A model generated the notes under the pieces. It was not told the DNA's origin, searched no databases, and saw only the letters and a program-made list of their open reading frames with translations. Shown in pieces: positions 38,763 through 47,603 of a stretch of 64,000 bases of DNA; positions within the stretch are counted from its first letter, which is position 1; every line of letters begins with the position of its first letter. Origin of the DNA: Kordia jejudonensis. GTDB taxonomy: Bacteria; Bacteroidota; Bacteroidia; Flavobacteriales; Flavobacteriaceae. A program made the translations under genes and the position numbers. The stretch is from contig NZ_LBMG01000031.1 of assembly GCF_001005315.1 (NCBI RefSeq), positions 17,267 to 81,266 of the forward strand. Direction: 5' to 3'.

Positions 38763-41700
38763 ATGAAAAAAGTTATTTTAAGTATGTTTTGTATACTCAT
38801 GATGAGTTCTTTTTGCCAAATAAGAGCCCAAGCACGAGTTGACAATTCTACGAAACAGCAACAAATGTTGCAAGAAGAAAAAAAAGTAGATGCTTACATA
38901 AAGGAGAATCTACGAAAATCACTGCCAAGTGATATAAAACAACAATTTATAGAGGGCTTTAATAACTCTGAACGCGAAATAAAGTATAACCAACTTTCAA
39001 GTAGTGAGCAAAAAGCTGAATTACAATCTTTTAAACAAGGATACTTACGTTATAAGTATTTTAGTGAAAAACCAGGAGCTTGGGTTCCATATCAAGCAGA
39101 AGCAGTTCCAACATGTGTAAACGGAAGTTTTGAAGATGGAAACTTTAACAACTATCAAGGAAATACAGCTTTTGGAAGTCCAGGAGGCTACACATCAGGG
39201 GAATGTGGAGCAATTCCAACTACAGGATTTGGAAACTTTACTTGGACTCCAAATAATTTATTTACAACAAGTGTAGATAACTTTGATATTGTAGGCGCAG
39301 GAAATGATCCTATTGTAGCAGCTGGCGGACAAACGTTAAGCATGATAAATCCCAACAGTCCTACTATGGGAAATCAATTTGCAGCTAGAATCAACGGTCC
39401 AAAACCTATGGTAAACCCTACGAATGATACTTATGGAAGGTGTTGGCCAGATTGGGGAATTAATAGATTAACAAAACCAATAACACTTACAGAAAGTGGT
39501 ATCCAAACGGTTCGTTTTTACTATGCATTGGTTGCTGAATTTCCAGATCATAACAATGGGAATCCAATTTTTGTAGCTAGAGCTTTAGATGGAAACGATA
39601 CTGAATTGGATAGAGTTTGTGTTATTTCAAATCCAGCAGGAAACCCTTTCTTTAATGAATTAAATGGTATTGTAAATGATGGTTGTGGATTATCAACTGT
39701 TTTATGGCAAAACTGGACATGTGCTGAATTAAAAATCTCTGGAGAAGTAGGGGATGTTATTAATTTAGAATTCATAGCAGCAGACTGTGGAGCAGGTGGA
39801 CATTTTGGATATGCATATGTAGATGATATTTGTGCTGATGAATGTGTGCCAGGATCAGATTTTCAAGGAAGTATTCGTTTAAATGAATTTGATCCGTGTG
39901 AAGTTGACTTTCCTTTTGATGTATGTGCAGATTTTACCTTACCACAATTAAACGGAGAAACAGGAACACTTACCGCAAATAATACCTCTTTAGATATTGT
40001 ACAAAACGGACAGGTTGTAAACACGTTAACAAATGGAGTAATTACAGGAAATACAGTATGTTTTTCAGTTACAGCTGGAGATTTTCCATCGCAAACTGGA
40101 GGTTATGATTTTCAAGTAAACGCTACATTTGGTATTGCTGGAGAAACACAAGGTTCAGATGATGTACATACAATTCCAGGACAAAACAACGATTACATTT
40201 TTAACAATCCTGACTGTTGTGATATTGATGCTGTAATATCAGATATTATTTGTGACGATCAAGGAACTACAGATCCAAGTGATGATACATGGTCTTTTGT
40301 ATTAAATGTAACCAACTCTTCGGGTACTTTTTGGAGAGCAACTACGCCAGATAGTGATGCAGGACCTTACAATGATCCTAAAACCATTTACATGGGATTA
40401 ATCTCAGATTACACTAACGGAATAGCAAACTTTGTAGTATTTGATGATGGAGACAATGATTGTCATACAGACGTTACAATTCAAGTGCCAGAAGCATGCT
40501 CACCACCTTGTGACTTAGATTACGCAGTAACAATAGGAGAATGTGATGACAATGGTACACCATCCGATTATTCAGATGATTTCTATCACGTTACAATTAC
40601 TGTTACAGGAACAAACGGATTGCCTTGGATGGCAAAACAAAAGCTTGAAAGCGATGGTTCTGAAACGGTAATTTATAGTGGTACTACTAATGTTGTCGAC
40701 TTACAATTAGGACCTTTTGATGTCAGTGATGGCGATTGGACATTATGGATTGGTCTTACCGATTATTTCGACTGTTTAAAAGATGTATACATCGAAGTAC
40801 CTAAATGTTGTAATGATGAACCATATATTATTCCATATTGGCAACATCCTAGTTGTCCAGAAGTAGTTTGTACTGCTGATCAATGGCCAGTTCATGTATT
40901 AAGTAGTGACGGAAGTACCATTTCAAATGGAAACGGAATTACCATTGTTTGGGATAACTTAGATACACCTCAAGATGAAAACGATATTCAAGATTGGATT
41001 TTCGTTTCAGCAGAAGAAAACTGGCAAGCAACAATTACATATCCAAACGGATGTCAATACATTGTTACATATTATGAAGACTGTTGTGATGAAGATATTT
41101 TTATTAAAGTATACGAATGTCCATCTATTCCTCAGTTACAAGCATACCAAACTGCACTTGAAAAAGCAATGGAAGCTGCATCAGCAAGTCAATCTCTTGA
41201 AAAAAGTAGCGCACAAAATGCACAACAAGCACAAATTCAAACGGAGTTAGACAGACTAAGAGTCTACAGAGAACTTCGTGCTAGCAGTGATGATGGTGAA
41301 TGCGAGCCGTGTGAAATAGGATTCATATTCATAGAGTTGGTAGACGCAAATGGCGATTCAATAGATATCGATGATTACGACTCATTTAGTTGGAATAATG
41401 GATCAATGGCAACAAATGTTTTAGTTGACTTGCCAATGGATGATGGTCCAATTTGTTTCACTGCCACAAAAATTGAATATGGTAAAGAATGTGTATATCA
41501 AGATTGTTTCTTCTACGAATGTGAAAAAGAATGTTTATGTGACGAATTAACACTTGGAGACTTAAATATATTTGAAGTAACTGACGACTGTTTATACTCA
41601 ATATCAGCGAGTTCAATTGTTAACTGTTCTTCTGATCAAATTGCTGATGAAGAATATAGTTTCACAATAAACAATGGAACACCAATTACATCTTCAGGAA

Positions 41701-42401
41701 ACGGAATTTACTATACATTCCCAGGTAATGGAATATATGACATTACGATGACATGGACGGTAACCGATATTGAAGGATGTGAAACTACAGTATCTACTTC
41801 TAAATCAGTAGAAATCAAATGTGAAGAAAGACCATGTGATGTGGCTACAGACTTACGATTCGATTGTAGAAGAGCAGGAATGAGCTGGATAGGTGATCCT
41901 AACCAAACGTATATTGTTCAGGTAAATTGGGATGCATGTTGTGAACCTTTACGTCCGCCATCATCACAAGTATCTAATCAATGGGAAGTTATAGGAACTT
42001 CAACACAATTGCCTTTCATTAGAGAATCTAACTGTTTCAGCTGGAAAGTTGGAGTGAAGTGTGAAGATCAGATTTTATGGTCTGAAGCAGATTGTGTAAC
42101 TTGTTATGGTCCTACCAAACCACATGACGCAGCAGTGGATGTGAAAACTTCAGCGAAGATTTCGCCAAATCCAAATGACGGTAATATGAATATCGAAATA
42201 TCAGGAAGCGACAAAACTAACTTTACAATTAAAGTATATCGTTTTGATGGAATCCTAATCAAATCTTTCGATAATAATCGTATAGAAAATCAAAATACCA
42301 CCATCTCTTGGAATGGAAAATCAGTATTGTCACCAGGAATGTACTTCTTCGTGATTACGACCGATTCAGAAACCATTACTAAGAAAGTTATTATAGAATA
42401 A
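38763..42401 (+). CDS. Large Cys-rich secreted protein with T9SS sorting domain
   Basis: This 1212-residue secreted protein has a signal peptide (about 1-22), a charged helical N-terminal segment, and a beta-rich domain around 118-365 that resembles MAM/galactose-binding folds (GSFEDGNFNNY). Two related Ig-like repeats with a paired-cysteine start (about 485-575 and 583-680, CDDxGTxxDxxDD) follow, then further Cys-rich segments. A type A T9SS sorting domain closes the last 80 residues (KISPNPNDGNMNIEI). It has no catalytic motif I recognise. It is divergent from the sigma factor gene and upstream of the subtilisin gene, so it could be a surface target or sensor of the module. A terminator follows. 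Confidence 0.85.
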   Translation: MKKVILSMFCILMMSSFCQIRAQARVDNSTKQQQMLQEEKKVDAYIKENLRKSLPSDIKQQFIEGFNNSEREIKYNQLSSSEQKAELQSFKQGYLRYKYFSEKPGAWVPYQAEAVPTCVNGSFEDGNFNNYQGNTAFGSPGGYTSGECGAIPTTGFGNFTWTPNNLFTTSVDNFDIVGAGNDPIVAAGGQTLSMINPNSPTMGNQFAARINGPKPMVNPTNDTYGRCWPDWGINRLTKPITLTESGIQTVRFYYALVAEFPDHNNGNPIFVARALDGNDTELDRVCVISNPAGNPFFNELNGIVNDGCGLSTVLWQNWTCAELKISGEVGDVINLEFIAADCGAGGHFGYAYVDDICADECVPGSDFQGSIRLNEFDPCEVDFPFDVCADFTLPQLNGETGTLTANNTSLDIVQNGQVVNTLTNGVITGNTVCFSVTAGDFPSQTGGYDFQVNATFGIAGETQGSDDVHTIPGQNNDYIFNNPDCCDIDAVISDIICDDQGTTDPSDDTWSFVLNVTNSSGTFWRATTPDSDAGPYNDPKTIYMGLISDYTNGIANFVVFDDGDNDCHTDVTIQVPEACSPPCDLDYAVTIGECDDNGTPSDYSDDFYHVTITVTGTNGLPWMAKQKLESDGSETVIYSGTTNVVDLQLGPFDVSDGDWTLWIGLTDYFDCLKDVYIEVPKCCNDEPYIIPYWQHPSCPEVVCTADQWPVHVLSSDGSTISNGNGITIVWDNLDTPQDENDIQDWIFVSAEENWQATITYPNGCQYIVTYYEDCCDEDIFIKVYECPSIPQLQAYQTALEKAMEAASASQSLEKSSAQNAQQAQIQTELDRLRVYRELRASSDDGECEPCEIGFIFIELVDANGDSIDIDDYDSFSWNNGSMATNVLVDLPMDDGPICFTATKIEYGKECVYQDCFFYECEKECLCDELTLGDLNIFEVTDDCLYSISASSIVNCSSDQIADEEYSFTINNGTPITSSGNGIYYTFPGNGIYDITMTWTVTDIEGCETTVSTSKSVEIKCEERPCDVATDLRFDCRRAGMSWIGDPNQTYIVQVNWDACCEPLRPPSSQVSNQWEVIGTSTQLPFIRESNCFSWKVGVKCEDQILWSEADCVTCYGPTKPHDAAVDVKTSAKISPNPNDGNMNIEISGSDKTNFTIKVYRFDGILIKSFDNNRIENQNTTISWNGKSVLSPGMYFFVITTDSETITKKVIIE

Positions 42402-42422
42402 AAAAGTAAAATAATGCAAGAG

Positions 42423-42455
42423 AATTCCAGTCAATTTCGATTGGCTGGAATTTTT
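42423..42455 (+). terminator. Terminator after T9SS protein
   Basis: A 13-bp stem (42423-42435 with 42440-42452, one G-T pair) closes a TTCG tetraloop and runs into a T tract. Confidence 0.85.
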
Positions 42456-42509
42456 ATCATACCTAAACCATTATTACACACTTAGTATTAATTTAAACTT
42501 TAAAAAAAC

Positions 42510-43826
42510 ATGAAAAAAGTATTTGTAAGCTGTATTGCCCTATTATGCATCATTTTATATGGTTGTCAAACAGAAGCACTCAATATTGAAGAAACAGCAA
42601 AAGAAACAAAAACATTTGAAGCACCTGAAAAAGGTGGTGCTTACAACACTTCCAACTCAGAAGGTAATGAATTAGTCATATTATATCCTGACGGAACTAC
42701 AGAAGCAGAAAAAATACTTAAAAGACAAGAATATAATATAGAAGATTATAAAAAATGTGAATGTGCCGATCCAAATTTAGAACTATGGATTTTTGACAAA
42801 GGAGGAGCTGCTGGCGGCGGCTTGGAAGAAAGAAAAGGAACTGCCAAGGCTGATGAAGAAATAGAAGGTGCAGAATACAATCCAATCATACGAATTCAAG
42901 AAGATATTTTTATAGACTATGGCGGAATCGCTTCCACAGAACAAGGTTTAGCAAAAACAGTAGCTGCTAACCAAGGTGTTACAGTTGCAGTGTTAGATAC
43001 AGGAATCATGTATGATTATCCAGGTTTTACACAACCTTTTTTATATAACAGTAATCAAAATGCATGTGTAAATAATGGGCAAACTGAAATGTTTGGTTGG
43101 AATTTCGTTGAAGATAACAACAATCCTTATGATAACCACTACGGACGACATGGAACTATCGTAACAGATTTAATCATGTCTAAACTTGATGCTACAAATA
43201 CAAGCTATCAAATACTACCAGTAAAAGTGGCAAACAAGTTTGGAAATATTCGATATTTTGATGCGTTGTGTGGTTTTCAATTTGCGGCAAACAAACAAGA
43301 TGTTGATATCATAAACATGAGTTTTGGTTGGTATCACCAAGAGCGTGAATTATTACAAAAATTTGTAACGGATGTAGAAGATACAATTCTTGTAGTTACT
43401 TCAGCAGGAAATAGCGGCGTAAATACGGATCAAGTCGCTCATTTTCCATCTTCTTATGATACTGATAATATTATTGCTGTCGCTAGTTTAGGAATGCAAA
43501 ATTCAGGATTCAATAATCCTCATTATGCAGCAGATGTAGTTGGTTTTCCTAGTGGAAATTCTAATTCACCATTAGCTGATTTTTCTAACAGAGGACAAGT
43601 TACAGTAGACATTGCAGCACAAGGACAAAATATTCCGTTTACTTACAATAATCAAGTGGTGTATATTAGTGGAACTTCTTTTTCAGCAGCATTAACCACA
43701 GGATATGTAGGTTCATTATATGTAGATGGAATGTCCACAAATATGTTAAAATCAACATTATTGTCAAACTGTATATACAATCCAGAATTACATGAAATAA
43801 GATATGCCAAGCATATTCCTCAATAA
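42510..43826 (+). CDS. Subtilisin-like S8 serine peptidase lipoprotein
   Basis: This 438-residue lipoprotein (lipobox Cys19, LYGCQ) has a propeptide-like N-terminal part and a subtilase domain from about residue 135. The catalytic triad is complete: Asp163 (AVLDTG), His214 (YGRHGT) and Ser390 (GTSFSAA), with oxyanion Asn301 (SAGNSG). It would act in the periplasm or on the outer membrane. It lies between the secreted T9SS protein and the TPR-CHAT protease, and its own terminator follows. The context with a sigma/anti-sigma pair suggests a signalling protease, but a nutrient-degrading role is not excluded. Confidence 0.9.
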   Translation: MKKVFVSCIALLCIILYGCQTEALNIEETAKETKTFEAPEKGGAYNTSNSEGNELVILYPDGTTEAEKILKRQEYNIEDYKKCECADPNLELWIFDKGGAAGGGLEERKGTAKADEEIEGAEYNPIIRIQEDIFIDYGGIASTEQGLAKTVAANQGVTVAVLDTGIMYDYPGFTQPFLYNSNQNACVNNGQTEMFGWNFVEDNNNPYDNHYGRHGTIVTDLIMSKLDATNTSYQILPVKVANKFGNIRYFDALCGFQFAANKQDVDIINMSFGWYHQERELLQKFVTDVEDTILVVTSAGNSGVNTDQVAHFPSSYDTDNIIAVASLGMQNSGFNNPHYAADVVGFPSGNSNSPLADFSNRGQVTVDIAAQGQNIPFTYNNQVVYISGTSFSAALTTGYVGSLYVDGMSTNMLKSTLLSNCIYNPELHEIRYAKHIPQ

Positions 43827-43872
43827 TATATAGTTTAAATTAGGTTTAGGTAATCTTGCATTTAGACTATTC

Positions 43873-43900
43873 AAAAGGGGAGTGTCACAACTCCTCTTTT
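43873..43900 (+). terminator. Terminator after subtilisin gene
   Basis: An 11-bp stem (43873-43883 with 43890-43900, one G-T pair) with a 6-base loop ends in TTTT. It lies just before the repeat array. Confidence 0.7.
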
Positions 43901-43910
43901 ACCTTAATGA

Positions 43911-44518
43911 AACTCAATGTTGAGAAGTCTGAAAGACGCACGCAACATTGATAGTTGAATTAATCCCGTTGGATAACGGGATCTCAACCTTTACGGAGTT
44001 TTGAGAAGTCTGAAAGACGCACGCAACATTGATAGTTGAATTAATCCCGTTGGATAACGGGATCTCAACCTTTACGGAGTTTTGAGAAGTCTGAAAGACG
44101 CACGCAACATTGATAGTTGAATTAATCCCGTTGGATAACGGGATCTCAACCTTTACGGAGTTTTGAGAAGTCTGAAAGACGCACGCAACATTGATAGTTG
44201 AATTAATCCCGTTGGATAACGGGATCTCAACCTTTACGGAGTTTTGAGAAGTCTGAAAGACGCACGCAACATTGATAGTTGAATTAATCCCGTTGGATAA
44301 CGGGATCTCAACCTTTACGGAGTTTTGAGAAGTCTGAAAGACGCACGCAACATTGATAGTTGAATTAATCCCGTTGCATAATGGGATCTCAATCTTTATG
44401 GAGTTTTGAGAAGTCTGAAAGACGCAAGCAACATTGATAGTTAAATTAATCCCATTGCATAACGGGATCTGAGTATCTAACATTGATAGTTGAATTAATC
44501 CCGTTGGATAACGGGATT
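43911..44518 (+). repeat. Tandem array of 81-bp structured units
   Basis: Seven units start at 43921, 44002, 44083, 44164, 44245, 44326 and 44407, exactly 81 bases apart, with a truncated eighth (about 44478-44518). The first five appear identical; the later ones carry scattered changes. Each unit contains GTCT-GAA-AGAC, 13 spacer bases, TAGTTGAATTAAT and an 8-bp hairpin (ATCCCGTT-GGAT-AACGGGAT). That is the same architecture as the elements at 171-477. Only the first copy also has a 9-bp outer stem (43914-43922 with 43943-43951). Spacers do not vary, so it is not a CRISPR array. Confidence 0.9.
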
Positions 44519-44557
44519 TGAATGTACAACATTGCAAAAGAGATGAACTTTTTAAGT

Positions 44558-44677
44558 TTATTCAATTTCCTCGTCAGACTTCGCTGTTGCTCTTTTATCT
44601 CCACCATTTATTTTGGCGCTAATAGTTGAAGATATTTGAAATTGTTTTAGTTTAAAAATACGGTGTAAATTTTTCAT
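44558..44677 (-). CDS. Short GG-leader peptide, possible RiPP or signal precursor
   Basis: A 39-codon reading frame starts at ATG 44677 and ends at TAA 44558. The N-terminal part MKNLHRIFKLKQFQISSTIS followed by AKINGG looks like the leaders of the precursors at 29647-30639: a basic start, the LKLK-type repeat, an Ile-Ser helix and Gly-Gly at 25-26. The post-GG part is only 13 residues, acidic, with Thr and Ser but no Cys. It lies between the repeat array and the CHAT gene, divergent from the latter. The reading comes from direct translation; expression and function are unproven. Confidence 0.55.
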   Translation of the reverse strand: MKNLHRIFKLKQFQISSTISAKINGGDKRATAKSDEEIE

Positions 44678-44761
44678 AATAAATGTTTTAAATAGTAATA
44701 ACGTAAGAAAGATACCAAATATTTTATAGATTTATGTCAAAAGCCTAATACTCCTATTTAT

Positions 44762-47539
44762 ATGATTATTTTTAATTCAAAAACTCATAAATTCACACTC
44801 ACAATACTTTTTTTACTCGTTTGTTATTCACTTCAAGGACAAACTATAGAATTGTCTAAATACTATTATGAACAAACTAATTTAAAAGAATTTACCTTAG
44901 TTGAAAAAGAACAATTAGTAGACAGTTTGTTACTTCAAGAAAACATAAAAGTTGATACACTAGAGTTAGTAAAAATTTATCGAAGTATAATTAGAGAATT
45001 AGTTTTCTCAGATCTTAAAAAATCATTTTCATATATTGACGAAATTGAGAAAATAGCTATTGAACTCGGAGATCCTGATATTGAAAGTTTTGAAAAGAAT
45101 CGTTTAAATAAAATAGTTTTTTTAAATAAAGATCAACAGTATTACAAATGTTTAAATACAATCAGCGATTATTTTAAACGCTATCCTAACGAAAGTATTA
45201 ATCATGGAAAGGTATATCGAATTGTAGGCAATATTTACAGTAAATTAGGAGATTTTAAAAAAGCTACAGATAATTATGATAAGTCTATTTCTATTTTAAA
45301 AAAAGTTACTGATTCAAAACTAGAAGATATTTACAAACAATTATATAAAACATTAGTTTCAAAATTAGAATTATTAGTGAATGATTATGATTCAAAGTTT
45401 ATGAGCGAGATAGTTAATATTGAAGTGCAATTAGATAGTATTGGTTTAAAATATGATATTAAAGTGAACGATAAAGTAGTTGCTTATTGGAATTTAGGAT
45501 CATATTATGACTCAAATAAATTTTACTTAAAAGCTAAAAACAGTTACCAAAAATCTTTACAATTATCTCATTCAATTGAAGATTCTTCAAAAACTTCTAT
45601 CAGTTATATGAATTTAGGTATTATTAGTAAGAAGGAAGATGAGTTTTCAGTTGCCAAAGAGTACCTAAATAAATCTTTAATCTACGCCAAAGACGATATG
45701 ACATTGATGGCAATGATTTCAAACAATTTTGCTGACATTTATCAAATCGAAAATAACCACAAAAAAGCACTTATTCACTACCAAAAAGCAATTACGCAAG
45801 CACTTCAAATTAAAGATATTGACTATCAAAAACTGCCAAATTATAAAGATCTCCAATTTTCTGTGAATAAAATTGACGTTTTAGGATACCTAATAGACAA
45901 AGCAAACGGTTGGATTGCTTACTACGATGTCGAAAAAAAGTCCGAATACCTCGAAAATGCCCTAGAAACGTTCACACTTGCCGATCAATTAATTGATATT
46001 ATATATGTAGAAAGTAGAGAAGACTTATCAAAACTATTCTGGCGAAAAAAAGGCGCTACGTTCTATCCAAAAGCTGTTGAAGTGTGCAATAAATTACAAC
46101 AACCCGAAAAAGCATTCTCCTTCATGGAAAAAAACAAAGCGATGGTATTGTTAGAAAACATGACAAATGCCACCGCAAAACGCTTATCAAAACTCCCTGA
46201 AAACATTTTGGAACGTGAACAAAATCTCATCAAAGCCATAAAAACGATAGAATCTGAAATTCAAGAATATACAAATAAGGAAAACCCAGTAGTTGATTCA
46301 CTTAAAAATAATGTCTTTCAATACAAAAAAGAATATACAGCGTTCATCGATTCATTAGAAACAGAATTCCCAAAATATTACAACTACAAAAAAAATATCA
46401 ATACTGTAAAACTTGAAGAAGTTCAAAAACAACTCAAAAGTGACGAATTAATACTACAATACATTGTTGGAAAAGAAAAAGGATTTGTCACCTTAATAAA
46501 TGCTGAGAAGATTCAATTAAAAGAGTTGCCAATTACCAAAGAACTTATTGCTACAGCAACAACGTATAAAAATGCGGTTTCAAAGCCTTTTGTAAATACC
46601 AATGATAAAAATACGTATACGGAAGTTGCCAAAAAACTATACCAACAATTAATTCCGTTTGACGATGCGGAAACACTGCTCCAACAAAAGAAAATTACAA
46701 TCATTGCTGACGGAATATTACAATACATTCCTTTTGAAGCATTGCTGACTTCCAATGAAGAATACTTCATCAAGAGTGCTGAAATTCACTATAACTATTC
46801 GTTGTCTTCCGCAGCGCAATCACAACAAAATGCCACTAAAATCCCTAAAAATTTCATCGCAATCGCACCAACAAAATTCAAAAACGATCAATTTGGCGCA
46901 TTGGCAACAAGTACAGATGAATTAGAACAGCTGACCGATATTTTTAATGCGAATCATTTTCAATATGAAAAAGCAACAAAAGAACGTTTCAAAAAAGCAT
47001 ATGGAAACTATAAAATAGTGCATCTTTCCACGCATGGAGGTATTAATAATACAATTCCTTGGATGGCTTTTCATGACGAAATAATGACACTAGACGAACT
47101 CTATTTTACCAAAAATCAATCCGAATTAGTTGTCTTGAGTGCATGTAAAACCTCCGATGGCGAACTCAAAAAAGGCGAAGGTGTCATGAGCTTAGCAAGA
47201 GGATTTTTTAACGCTGGTGCAAAAAGTGTCGTATCTTCCCTGTGGGATATCAACGAAAAAGCGAGTAATGATATCATTCAAGAATTTTACAAAAATATCA
47301 TCAACGGAGATACCAAATCGGAAGCCTTGCAAAAAGCCAAATTGACCTACATTGAGCAAAACAAAAACACAAGTGAAGCGTCGCCATATTACTGGAGCGC
47401 ATTGACCATTACAGGTGATGTGCAACCCATAAAAAATTTGCAAAATTACAACTACATATACTACAGTTTTGCAAGCATATTTCTAATCGTACTTGGTGTA
47501 TCAATTCGTAGAAAACGTAAAAAAGGAAAAACAGCGTAA
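44762..47539 (+). CDS. Membrane-anchored TPR-CHAT caspase-like protease
   Basis: This 925-residue protein has a signal peptide (about 1-26), then tetratricopeptide repeats (about 120-380) and a helical linker. A CHAT domain (about 600-890) carries the His758 (LSTHGG) and Cys795 (LSACKTSDGE) dyad of the caspase-like clan. A C-terminal transmembrane helix (about 896-917) with a basic tail (RRKRKKGKTA) follows. The protease domain should therefore sit in the periplasm, anchored to the inner membrane. TPR-CHAT proteins act as ligand-triggered proteases in several bacterial systems. The neighbours are a subtilisin lipoprotein and, further away, a sigma/TPR anti-sigma pair, which makes the latter a candidate substrate. 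Confidence 0.9.
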   Translation: MIIFNSKTHKFTLTILFLLVCYSLQGQTIELSKYYYEQTNLKEFTLVEKEQLVDSLLLQENIKVDTLELVKIYRSIIRELVFSDLKKSFSYIDEIEKIAIELGDPDIESFEKNRLNKIVFLNKDQQYYKCLNTISDYFKRYPNESINHGKVYRIVGNIYSKLGDFKKATDNYDKSISILKKVTDSKLEDIYKQLYKTLVSKLELLVNDYDSKFMSEIVNIEVQLDSIGLKYDIKVNDKVVAYWNLGSYYDSNKFYLKAKNSYQKSLQLSHSIEDSSKTSISYMNLGIISKKEDEFSVAKEYLNKSLIYAKDDMTLMAMISNNFADIYQIENNHKKALIHYQKAITQALQIKDIDYQKLPNYKDLQFSVNKIDVLGYLIDKANGWIAYYDVEKKSEYLENALETFTLADQLIDIIYVESREDLSKLFWRKKGATFYPKAVEVCNKLQQPEKAFSFMEKNKAMVLLENMTNATAKRLSKLPENILEREQNLIKAIKTIESEIQEYTNKENPVVDSLKNNVFQYKKEYTAFIDSLETEFPKYYNYKKNINTVKLEEVQKQLKSDELILQYIVGKEKGFVTLINAEKIQLKELPITKELIATATTYKNAVSKPFVNTNDKNTYTEVAKKLYQQLIPFDDAETLLQQKKITIIADGILQYIPFEALLTSNEEYFIKSAEIHYNYSLSSAAQSQQNATKIPKNFIAIAPTKFKNDQFGALATSTDELEQLTDIFNANHFQYEKATKERFKKAYGNYKIVHLSTHGGINNTIPWMAFHDEIMTLDELYFTKNQSELVVLSACKTSDGELKKGEGVMSLARGFFNAGAKSVVSSLWDINEKASNDIIQEFYKNIINGDTKSEALQKAKLTYIEQNKNTSEASPYYWSALTITGDVQPIKNLQNYNYIYYSFASIFLIVLGVSIRRKRKKGKTA

Positions 47540-47569
47540 ATAGAAGTTAAAAAGTAAAAGTATTTTTAA

Positions 47570-47598
47570 AGACCCAAGACCCAAGACCCAAGACCCAA
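47570..47598. repeat. Heptanucleotide tandem repeat
   Basis: The heptamer AGACCCA is repeated four times in a row in the gap between the CHAT gene and the dehydrogenase gene. It is noncoding and may vary in length by slippage. Confidence 0.7.
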
Positions 47599-47603
47599 GA
47601 AAA

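Larger units (their letters stand above)
43827..44761. other. Repeat-filled intergenic region
   Basis: This 935-base gap holds a terminator (43873-43900), the tandem array of 81-base units (43911-44518) and a small GG-leader gene on the minus strand (44558-44677). The rest is AT-rich sequence in front of the CHAT gene. A 207-codon minus-strand frame across the array exists only because 81 is a multiple of three, and I do not call it a gene. Confidence 0.7.

Noticed and set aside
43911..44518. CRISPR array
   Set aside because: Units are uniform over their full 81 bases without variable spacers, and no cas gene is in the window.
43914..44537. A 207-codon minus-strand frame with seven 27-residue repeats
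   Set aside because: The frame stays open because the noncoding unit is 81 bases long. The same hairpin element occurs elsewhere without such a frame, and changes in the later units alter amino acids freely while hairpin pairing is mostly kept.
44762..47539. Type III-E CRISPR Craspase component
   Set aside because: The TPR-CHAT protein has a signal peptide and a membrane anchor, and there are no cas7-11 or other CRISPR genes in the window.
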